This document shows positions 52,515 through 59,684 of a DNA stretch of 64,000 bases, piece by piece. Position 1 is the stretch's first letter. Each line of letters starts with the position of its first letter. A program made the translations under genes and the position numbers. The notes below the pieces were generated by a model, which worked only from the letters and a program-made list of their open reading frames with translations, did no database searches and was not told the DNA's origin. Origin of the DNA: DATAUD01 sp035511075 (GTDB lineage Bacteria > Verrucomicrobiota > Verrucomicrobiia > Limisphaerales > Palsa-1400); contig DATKFW010000034.1 in the NCBI GenBank assembly GCA_035511075.1, positions 52,283-116,282 on the forward strand, given 5' to 3'.

Positions 52515-53644
52515 ACTTAACGACCATCTTTGTCTCAACCACTTTGACCACTCTGGCTATGGGATTGGGGTTGTTTCTTTTTGTCGCACGGCGGACGCGC
52601 CCGGAAATTTTCTTTGCCGTGACGGTAAACGCATCTTTCCGCGACTCGGCTGCCGCCAGGGAAATCCTGCGGAAGTTCAACCACGCGGCCGTGTTTTGGA
52701 CGGTTCTGGCTGCGATCGTCGCGGCATTGGCGTTCTTATGCGCGCCAGCGACCGCCCTTATAATGTCTTGCGCTGCGGAGTTGGTTCAACTTGCGGGAAC
52801 CACAATGGCGCTTGTGCAGGCCCGCAAGAAAACCCTGGCGCACCGGACCGAACCAAGCAGCGAGCGCGAAGCACAACTGACCCCGAACGATTCCCGTCCC
52901 GCGGGCGGTTGGCTTGGGCAACTGGGACCGTTTCTTGTGCTGGCCATTCTTGCGTTGGTGGTCGGAATCCAGTGGCCACAGATTCCGGCGCGTTTCCCCA
53001 TCCATTGGGGAGCGGATGGAAAGCCCAACGACTGGGCCAACAAAAGCTGGGCCAGTGTTTTTCTGCTGCCGATCATGGGCGCAGTGGTGTGCGGCCTGTT
53101 CTGCGCCTTGAGCCTGAGCCTTCAGCGAGGTATCCGGCGCATTCATGCCTCCGGCGCGCAACGGGCTCATGAAGACGCGCTTCTCCGGTGCGTCCTGTGG
53201 ATCTTCCTCGCCGTCGAATATTTTATGGCCGTTCTCGTGGGCGGCGTTGCCTTCCTGCCGCTGATGATTTCCACTGACCCGGGTCACGACACTTTTCCAA
53301 CCAGCATTGCTGTGATCCTTGCGATTGCCATTCCAAGTCTCGCTGTCGTCGCCATAGTCATCATCGCCGCCAGGAGCAAAGAAAGCGGAAGCCGTTCGTC
53401 CGCCGGGGAAAGGGCCGGCGTCCATGCGGAGCGCAAACCTGTGGGAGATCGAACGCCCGACGAATGTTGGAAGGGCGGCGGCTTGTTCTACTACAATCCC
53501 AACGATCCCGCGCTCTGGGTGGAAAAGCGTTTCGGTGTCGGCTACACTGTCAACTTCGCCAGGTGCGGCGCGTGGTTTCTGCTGGGAGGTGTGCTTCTTT
53601 TTGGCGTGCTCTCCATCATGCTGCCCAGGTTGCTGTTGAAGTAA
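52511..53644 (+). CDS. DUF1648/DUF5808 multi-pass membrane protein
   Basis: A 377-residue membrane protein with about seven helices. 'PFLVLAILALVVGIQWPQIPARFPIHWGADGKPNDWANKSW' (about 137-178) is the DUF1648 signature seen in SdpI-like immunity and sensor proteins. The C-terminal 'GGLFYYNPNDPALWVEKRFGVGYTVNFAR' is the DUF5808 motif. SdpI proteins protect against a toxin and sequester a repressor, so with the GntR gene this might be an envelope-stress sensor; the link is inference. A strong Shine-Dalgarno (AAGGAGG, 52493-52499) lies inside the GntR gene. Confidence 0.85.
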   Translation: MNLTTIFVSTTLTTLAMGLGLFLFVARRTRPEIFFAVTVNASFRDSAAAREILRKFNHAAVFWTVLAAIVAALAFLCAPATALIMSCAAELVQLAGTTMALVQARKKTLAHRTEPSSEREAQLTPNDSRPAGGWLGQLGPFLVLAILALVVGIQWPQIPARFPIHWGADGKPNDWANKSWASVFLLPIMGAVVCGLFCALSLSLQRGIRRIHASGAQRAHEDALLRCVLWIFLAVEYFMAVLVGGVAFLPLMISTDPGHDTFPTSIAVILAIAIPSLAVVAIVIIAARSKESGSRSSAGERAGVHAERKPVGDRTPDECWKGGGLFYYNPNDPALWVEKRFGVGYTVNFARCGAWFLLGGVLLFGVLSIMLPRLLLK

Positions 53645-53776
53645 CGGCGGAGCAAAATACGGCCCTGCAATGATTTTTCGGGTACTATCTGTAACCGAGG
53701 GGCAACGCCGCCAGAAGCCCGTTCCAAGCCAGCGCGCCCGTCCCCTGTTGATGAGATGGGTTCTATGCGCAAGTCA

Positions 53777-55987
53777 CTAAAACTTATAGTCTACCCCTCC
53801 AAAAACTCCCCTTCGCTCCCCATAGTAAGGCGCCGTCGTCCCAATGCCGCCCCCGTGATGGAATACGTATACGTCGTCGAAGACGTTGACCACGTCACAG
53901 CGAGCGGTCAGCATTTGGTGTTTCCCAACCTTAAAATCATGCCTGACGCCACAATTCACCGGGCAATGCGGGGGAACTTGATCCAAATCGGCAAACCCGT
54001 CGTAAAAGCCGCTGCCGTACAATGCGTCAATATGGAAGGTCGTATTCATGAAGGTATAGGCAGCGCCGGCGGATACAGTGATAAACTGGTCGTGATTCAG
54101 ATGAACATAATGTTGGGCGGTATAATTCAGCTCATCCTGTCCAAAAAGAAATTCGCTTGAATTGATATCGGTCGCCATGGCTCGGCTCAACCCTAAACTG
54201 GCAAAAGCGCTGAATCCGTCCCTGGAATAACTCGACGTCAATTCAGTGCCGAAGTAGTAGCCGCGCCCATAGCTAAATGGCACGTAGATTTCAGAATTCC
54301 CAACTTGAGCTTCGTCGGCCACGTTTCTGGCCGTTTTGCCGTAGCCTTCCAGCCCAACTTTCCAATCCTTATTCACCTGATAAGTAACCCCGGCATCGTA
54401 ATAATTCGCCCGCTCCGCTTTAGGCTTGTCATCGGTTGTCACCGGTGTGGCAGCCGTCGTATCCTCGTACTTTTCAACGCTTGAAGGAGGAAGATATTCC
54501 AATTGAGCAGGAACAAAAAATCGGGAATATCCCACGAAAAGTGCCGTCGCCGGAGTCGCTTGATAAACCAGGTTTATTCTCGGACTGACCTGATTTTCGG
54601 TGACATATTCGTCCACCTGGTCAAAGCGCAAGCCATAGTTGACTGTCAATCGGTCGATCGCCTGCCATTCATCCGCCAGATAAAGCCCGTAGAGATAGCC
54701 GTCCTTATTCTGCCCATCTTCGATGGTTACGGGAACATCCGAGAGCACAGTCCCTGAAAAACTGGTTGGAAAAGCGGTCGTGGTGCTGGCCGCCGATTCA
54801 ATTTGGCTTGTGAGGTAGGTGCCCGCCTTGAGAGTGTGTTTATCGTTGATCTGATAACTCATGTCGGTCGTCCACGTGTTCTCAATAAGACTTCTGTTTT
54901 GTTCGCTCGCCAAGCCATTGATCATCAGATCGCCAGTCCAATCGGGCCGATACAGCGTCTGTGCGTAACTGCTGATCAGCGACGATTGAATGTTAAAATC
55001 ACCGATTTCCTTTTTGTAGGAAAGGATCCCGTAGTGATACTGCTCGATCTGGGTCTCATTGAGGTCGGACGAATTAAAGGTGGACATGTTTGTCAGTGTA
55101 TAGGCCACAGGGATTCCCGGCGTGTTTGGAATTTGAAAAGTGCCATAGGACCCGTTCAACATAAAGGTTAACTGACTGCTCTTATCCAAATGATCGCAGA
55201 GATGGAGAAAACCTTTGTATTGCTCGGTAAAATCATGAAGCGGATACGAACTGCTCGTGGGGTTTTCAATTCCAATATCGCTTTGCTCATAGGTTCCCTG
55301 GAAAAAATAGTCGATGTTATTGGAAACTCCGCCATACGACAAATTCCCTTGCACGGAATTATAGGCTCCGCCATAGATCGAGGCATCCCCGCCCGCCAAC
55401 TCCGAACCCTGCTTGGTTGTAATATCGAAAATCCCCCCCGTCCAGAGACCGTATTGCGCGGGTAAAGCTCCATCCAATAACGACACGCTGTTGATAAAAC
55501 GGGTGTCAAATTTCTGCCCAAATATCGAGTTCACGATCCCGAGAGGTATTGGTATTCCGTTAAGTAGGTACTCGGTAGCCGTGTCTTCTCCACGGATATG
55601 CCAACTGCCGTAGGCATCCTGACTGACGCCTGGAGAGCGTTCGACCACTTCGGCAAAGGTTGTATCCTCACCCTCAGGCATGTTTTGAATCTCGGCCCTG
55701 TCGATGGTGTAAACTCGTATACCCAGATTTGGATCAATCGTCGAATGTTCGACATCGACGGGGTGCGCCTTGACGAGAATAGCCGGCAAAGCCTTTGGTA
55801 CGTTTGTCGTCGGTGTCGTGACAAGGCCGTTGGTTGGATTGCTTGGGGCCGACGCGGAGTCAGCCGCGCTGTCACTCACCGTCTGCGTCTGGCCCCTTGC
55901 GAGCGCGACGGACAACAGCAACAATCCAGTCACTTCGATCATCGTGAAGGCGTTCCTCGGTTTTTTGAAAACGCGTTCTTGGTTCAT
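53777..55987 (-). CDS. TonB-dependent outer-membrane receptor with a prepilin-like N-terminus
   Basis: A 736-residue protein. The plug domain (about 70-200: 'YTIDRAEIQNMPEGEDTTFAEVVERSPGVS', 'WHIRGEDTATEYLLNGIPIP', 'LWTGGIFDITTKQG') is followed by a 22-strand barrel ending in '...GVFGGVDYKF' with the terminal Phe needed for assembly. Such receptors import iron complexes, vitamins or oligosaccharides. The N-terminus is odd: instead of a normal signal it has 'RNAFTMIEVTGLLLLSVALA' (about 11-30), matching the prepilin cleavage/hydrophobic motif of type IV pilins. Substrate unknown; no partner transporter is adjacent. Confidence 0.9.
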   Translation of the reverse strand: MNQERVFKKPRNAFTMIEVTGLLLLSVALARGQTQTVSDSAADSASAPSNPTNGLVTTPTTNVPKALPAILVKAHPVDVEHSTIDPNLGIRVYTIDRAEIQNMPEGEDTTFAEVVERSPGVSQDAYGSWHIRGEDTATEYLLNGIPIPLGIVNSIFGQKFDTRFINSVSLLDGALPAQYGLWTGGIFDITTKQGSELAGGDASIYGGAYNSVQGNLSYGGVSNNIDYFFQGTYEQSDIGIENPTSSSYPLHDFTEQYKGFLHLCDHLDKSSQLTFMLNGSYGTFQIPNTPGIPVAYTLTNMSTFNSSDLNETQIEQYHYGILSYKKEIGDFNIQSSLISSYAQTLYRPDWTGDLMINGLASEQNRSLIENTWTTDMSYQINDKHTLKAGTYLTSQIESAASTTTAFPTSFSGTVLSDVPVTIEDGQNKDGYLYGLYLADEWQAIDRLTVNYGLRFDQVDEYVTENQVSPRINLVYQATPATALFVGYSRFFVPAQLEYLPPSSVEKYEDTTAATPVTTDDKPKAERANYYDAGVTYQVNKDWKVGLEGYGKTARNVADEAQVGNSEIYVPFSYGRGYYFGTELTSSYSRDGFSAFASLGLSRAMATDINSSEFLFGQDELNYTAQHYVHLNHDQFITVSAGAAYTFMNTTFHIDALYGSGFYDGFADLDQVPPHCPVNCGVRHDFKVGKHQMLTARCDVVNVFDDVYVFHHGGGIGTTAPYYGERRGVFGGVDYKF

Positions 55988-56036
55988 GCGCGGGTCTGTA
56001 GCACGTTGAGGGCCAACCCCCGAATCACAAGGTTTA

Positions 56037-56050
56037 CCCCGGAAGCGGGG
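56037..56050 (-). promoter_or_regulatory. GC hairpin in the TonB-receptor leader
   Basis: CCCCG-N4-CGGGG, perfect five-base arms. It sits about 50 bases upstream of the receptor ATG on the minus-strand transcript, followed by a second GC-rich possible stem ('GGGTTGGCCC', near 56010-56020). No T run. A regulatory leader is possible, but I recognise no known riboswitch. Confidence 0.4.
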
Positions 56051-56114
56051 ATTTTCGCCCGGCTAACGTTGCATTGCGACGGATAAATCTTGTTCGCAGC
56101 CGCTGGCTTAAGGT

Positions 56115-56142
56115 ATAATAACTATCCCTGCACAGACGCCAA
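56115..56142 (-). promoter_or_regulatory. Possible sigma-70 promoter for the TonB receptor
   Basis: Minus strand: TTGGCG (56142-56137), 16-base spacer, TATTAT (56120-56115). The start point would be near 56108, giving a leader of about 120 bases. Confidence 0.45.
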
Positions 56143-56443
56143 TTGTTTCGGACCGCAATTTCCTTCCTCCTCTTTGCCGGACCGGGAACAGTCGGATTGA
56201 TATTCCTGCTCAACGCCGGTTTTCAACGGCCGTCCGCCACCCCCAGCGAAAAACTCCGTCTCTCCGAGAAAATCCAGTCAATACGACAACGCGCGTCGGG
56301 CGCCAGTTCGTTGATCTCTTATTTGACCCCGCTCTGATGACCTAGGATTAAGACCGCGACTAACTGTCAAAACTGCTACGATGCGACCCGCAAGTAAAGG
56401 CGCCGTCTAGCTGAGTAGCAGAAAAGTAGACTATAAGTTACTG

Positions 56444-56470
56444 GGGGAAATACCGTATATAGCTTTCCCC
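56444..56470 (+). other. Hairpin before the hybrid kinase gene
   Basis: GGGGAAA (56444-56450) and TTTCCCC (56464-56470) pair perfectly around a 13-base loop (TACCGTATATAGC). It lies 24 bases before the GTG start of the hybrid kinase. It is not followed by a T run. Confidence 0.5.
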
Positions 56471-56493
56471 GTCTTTCCGCCGATGCTAATCAT

Positions 56494-58779
56494 GTGAATT
56501 TCAAAGACTTTTGCAGAAGCTCATTAGTCAAGCATCAGTCACTGCCTCCCGAGTCTCACGGACAATTAACCGCTCGGGATCAGTACCTGCCCGGTTACGA
56601 TACGATTTTTGAACCGGCCGAAACGCCGCCCGCGCAACCTATCGGGCACGAAACGGCAGAGCTGCCGAAAGAACCATCTACTCGCGAGCAGAACGCCGTC
56701 GCCGCGGGAACCGACGCCGAAGTCACGCGCGAAGTGCTACTCAAAGCAGGGGCATTGCAGGGCGCCATTTTCAGCAGCGCCAACTTCTCCTGCATCGCCA
56801 CCGATCAAAGAGGCGTCATTCAATTATTCAACGTCGGCGCCGAGCGCATGCTAGGCTACTCGTCCGCTGACGTGCTTGACAACGTCACTCCCGCTGACAT
56901 CTCCGATCCCTACGAAGTAATCGCTCGCGCCAAGGCATTGAGCCTGGAGTTTGGAAATATCATTGCCCCGGGGTTCGAAGCTTTGGCCTACAAGGCCTCG
57001 CGCGGCATCGAGGACGCGTTCGAGTTGACCCAGCTCCGCAAGGACGGCAGCCGCTTTCCAGCCATCATGTCAGTCACCGCCCTGCGCAACGCTCAGGGTG
57101 GAATCATCGGCTATCTCTTCATCGGCACCGACGACACCGCGCGCCGGAAAGCCGAAGCGGAAGTCAACAAGCTCGAGCAGCGCCTCCGCGACCAGCAGTT
57201 CTACACGCGCTCACTCATCGAATCCAGCGTTGACGCGCTGGTTGCCACGGACCCGCTCGGCATCATCACCGATGTCAACAAACAGATGGAAGTCATCACC
57301 GGCTGCCCGCGCGACGCGTTGATCGGCGCGCCTTTCAAAAACTTCTTCACCGATCCCAAACGCGCCGAAGCAGGCATCACACTGACTCTGGACGAAAAGA
57401 AAGTAACCGACTACGAACTTACCGCCCGCGCCAGCAACGGCAGGAAAACCGTCCTGTCCTGCAACGCCGCCACCGTGTGCGACCGCGATAGGAAATTGCG
57501 CGGTGTCTTGGTGACCGCGCGCGACGTCACGGACCAAAAACTCTCCGAGCAGGCGCTCCGGGAGGCAAACGTCGAACTGGAGACAGCCAGGGTCGCGGCG
57601 GAAAAAGCCAGCCGCGCCAAATCGGATTTTCTCTCCAGCATGGGCCAGGAATTGCGCCGCCCGCTTAACGCCATTCTCGGCCTTGCCCAAATGATCGAGC
57701 CACAGTCCCAGTCCCCGGCGCCCTCGCAGAACAGAGGCATGGCCCAAATTCTGGAAACCGGCGGGTTCCTCCTCAACCTCATCAATGAATTCCTCGATCT
57801 CGCCGTCATCGAGTCCGGAAAAATGCCGCTCTCGATCGTGCCCGTGTCCCTGCCCGAACTCATGTTGGAATGCCGCGATTTGATGGAGCTGGAGGCCCAA
57901 AAGCGTGGAATTCGCATGACCTTCCCGAACTTCCCCAACCCGGTTCTTGTCAGCGGGGATCGGGCCCGCCTCAAACAGATCATCGTCAGCCTGCTTTCCA
58001 ACGCGATCAAATACAACAAGGACCAGGGCACCGTCGTCGTGGACTGCCCGGCAACCGGCTCGCAACGCGTCCGCTTCAGCGTCACCGATACCGGCGCGGG
58101 ATTGCCTCCGGAAAAAATGGCGCAGCTATTCACGCCCTTCGATCGACCGGGCCGGGAAAACGGCGGCGTCGCCGGCTCGGGCATCGGCCTGGTTGTCACA
58201 AAGCGATTGACCGAATTGATGGGAGGCGCCCTCGGCGGGGCAAGCACCGTCGGGGTGGGGAGTGTTTTCTGGTGCGAAATGAACTCCGCCGGGGCGCCGC
58301 CCATCTCCGTCCAAAACGGCGATGCCAGCGACACGGTCCAGGCGAATGCCACAGCCTGCGCCCCGCGGCGCACCCTCCTCTACGTCGAGGACAACCCCGC
58401 CAACCTAAAGCTCGTCGAGGAAGTCATCGCGCTGACCCCGGACCTGGAGCTCATCGCCGCGGTCAACGGAACTCTCGGCATCCAACTGGCCCGCGCAACT
58501 CAGCCGCGCGTGATTCTGATGGACATCAACGCGCCGGACGTCGGTGGCGTCAAAACATTGAAAATCCTCCGTCAAGACGCCGACACCGCGCACATCCCCA
58601 TCATTGCCCTCAGCGCCAATCCACTGCCGCGCGACATTGCCAAAATCCCGGAGGCGGGTTTCTTCCGATCTCTCACCAAACCAATCACCATGATTGACCT
58701 TAATGACACGCTGAATGCGGCTCTGGATTTTGCGGAAAATCGATTGCTCGAAGCAGTCAACTGGACCCACCTGCCATGA
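56494..58779 (+). CDS. PAS-PAS hybrid histidine kinase-like protein lacking the phosphoacceptor His
   Basis: A 761-residue protein starting with GTG. Two PAS domains (about 88-215 and 238-345) precede a coiled coil and a HisKA region. There 'FLSSMGQELRRPLNAILGLAQM' has Gln385 where HisKA proteins have His ('SHELRTPLNAI'). The ATPase part is normal: 'LLSNAIKYNK' (N box, Asn503), 'DTGAGLPPEKM' (G1), 'GSGIGLVVTK' (G2). A C-terminal receiver (about 625-750) has 'LYVEDNPAN', Asp677 ('ILMDINAPD'), Ser707 and Lys729 ('LTKPI'). It may bind ATP but cannot self-phosphorylate on the usual residue; it could act by heterodimerising or as a phosphatase. No transmembrane segment; cytoplasmic. Confidence 0.92.
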   Translation: MNFKDFCRSSLVKHQSLPPESHGQLTARDQYLPGYDTIFEPAETPPAQPIGHETAELPKEPSTREQNAVAAGTDAEVTREVLLKAGALQGAIFSSANFSCIATDQRGVIQLFNVGAERMLGYSSADVLDNVTPADISDPYEVIARAKALSLEFGNIIAPGFEALAYKASRGIEDAFELTQLRKDGSRFPAIMSVTALRNAQGGIIGYLFIGTDDTARRKAEAEVNKLEQRLRDQQFYTRSLIESSVDALVATDPLGIITDVNKQMEVITGCPRDALIGAPFKNFFTDPKRAEAGITLTLDEKKVTDYELTARASNGRKTVLSCNAATVCDRDRKLRGVLVTARDVTDQKLSEQALREANVELETARVAAEKASRAKSDFLSSMGQELRRPLNAILGLAQMIEPQSQSPAPSQNRGMAQILETGGFLLNLINEFLDLAVIESGKMPLSIVPVSLPELMLECRDLMELEAQKRGIRMTFPNFPNPVLVSGDRARLKQIIVSLLSNAIKYNKDQGTVVVDCPATGSQRVRFSVTDTGAGLPPEKMAQLFTPFDRPGRENGGVAGSGIGLVVTKRLTELMGGALGGASTVGVGSVFWCEMNSAGAPPISVQNGDASDTVQANATACAPRRTLLYVEDNPANLKLVEEVIALTPDLELIAAVNGTLGIQLARATQPRVILMDINAPDVGGVKTLKILRQDADTAHIPIIALSANPLPRDIAKIPEAGFFRSLTKPITMIDLNDTLNAALDFAENRLLEAVNWTHLP

Positions 58780-58839
58780 TCCCTCCAGCGGCCCTCTTAA
58801 CAGCGTCATGCTCAAACAATCAAGAAAGCGCGCCTATGA

Positions 58840-59132
58840 ATGAACGCCAAATTTGAAAATATCAGAAACATACTCCTCGTCGAAGAGGATCCGCGCGACG
58901 TGGAACTGATCCTGCCCGCGCTGGATGAATTCGATCTGGCCGGCAACGTCGTCGTCAACGATCGCGCGCAGCCCCTGGTTTCTCCTTGTCGCCGGAGAAA
59001 TTCCAATCGCGCCCGCGCCGCAAACCCTCCCTGGTGCTGTTTGACACCGGGACGCCGCCACTCGCCTCGCCGCCCGCGCTCCAAACAATCAAACCGGCGC
59101 CCGGTTCAATGCCATTCCCGTCCACCTCTCGA
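58840..59132 (+). pseudogene. Decayed duplicate of the response regulator
   Basis: Begins 'MNAKFENIRNILLVEEDPRDVELILPALDEFDLAGNVVVNDRAQ', a clear match to the start of the next gene. A frameshift near 58970-58985 moves the rest ('EKFQSRPRRKPSLVLFDTG', 'ALQTIKPAPGS', 'PFPSTSR') into the other frame, again matching the intact copy ('GKFGARPPGNPILVLLDNK', 'VLKTIRS'). The matching part ends where the intact gene starts. It is a tandem duplication that lost about 40 per cent of its 3' end. Confidence 0.85.
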
Positions 59133-59684
59133 ATGAACACCAATTTAAAAATCATCAAGAAAATCCTCCTCGTCGAAGACGACCCGTGCGACGTCGAATT
59201 GACCCTCGCCGCGCTGGCGAGATATCGACTGGCCAGCAAGGTTGTCGTCGTCAACGACGGCGCCGAAGCGCTGGATTATCTCCAACGCCGCGGCAAATTC
59301 GGCGCCCGCCCCCCCGGCAACCCCATTCTGGTTTTGCTTGACAACAAAATGCCCAAGGTCAGCGGCTTGCATGTGCTCAAGACCATAAGGTCCGACGAGC
59401 ACTTGAAAACAATCCCTGTCGTGGCGTTCACCTCCTCGCGTGAATATCCGGACTTAAACGATTTTTATAAACACGGCGTCAACGCCTATGTCGTCAAACC
59501 CGTGGATTTTTCCGAATTCATGAAGGCCGTCAAACAACTCGGTGTCTTTTGGACGGCTCTCAACGAACCGCCCCCGCAGACCAGCACGGAAGCAACCCCG
59601 ACTCGCCACGCTGAAATCCCCTCTCCACGAAACCATCGCGTCAACAATGAAATCCCCACTCCACATCCTGCATTTGGAGGATGA
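59133..59684 (+). CDS. Single-domain response regulator
   Basis: A 183-residue receiver of the type encoded beside bacteriophytochrome or hybrid kinases. 'LLVEDDPCDVELTLAALA' holds the acidic pair, Asp70 in 'LVLLDNKMPKVSGL' is the phosphoacceptor, 'VAFTSS' has the Thr/Ser and 'AYVVKPVDF' the Lys122. The last 40 residues form a Pro/Thr-rich tail. It has no output domain, so it probably relays phosphate or binds a partner. The tail overlaps the start of the next gene by 38 bases. The upstream decayed copy (58840-59132) shows it arose by, or has undergone, tandem duplication. Confidence 0.92.
   Translation: MNTNLKIIKKILLVEDDPCDVELTLAALARYRLASKVVVVNDGAEALDYLQRRGKFGARPPGNPILVLLDNKMPKVSGLHVLKTIRSDEHLKTIPVVAFTSSREYPDLNDFYKHGVNAYVVKPVDFSEFMKAVKQLGVFWTALNEPPPQTSTEATPTRHAEIPSPRNHRVNNEIPTPHPAFGG
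59610..59664 (+). repeat. Short direct repeat at the gene junction
   Basis: TGAAATCCCC-T/A-CTCCAC occurs near 59610 and again from 59648. The second copy holds the first codons of the REC-PAS-kinase gene; the first lies in the end of the response-regulator gene. It looks like a small duplication. Confidence 0.6.

Larger units (their letters stand above)
55988..56493. other. Gene-free stretch with the TonB-receptor leader and a hairpin before the hybrid kinase
   Basis: About 500 bases without a convincing gene. On the minus side are a promoter (56115-56142) and a structured leader of about 120 bases for the TonB receptor. On the plus side, GGGGAAA-N13-TTTCCCC (56444-56470) stands 24 bases before the hybrid kinase. 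Confidence 0.5.

Noticed and set aside
55988..56108. Cobalamin riboswitch before the TonB receptor
   Set aside because: Only a weak 'AGACC-GC' resemblance to the B12 box; the other conserved blocks are not found.
56143..56337. 64-codon open frame with a hydrophobic start
   Set aside because: It starts with TTG, has no ribosome site and overlaps the likely receptor promoter; too little support for a gene.
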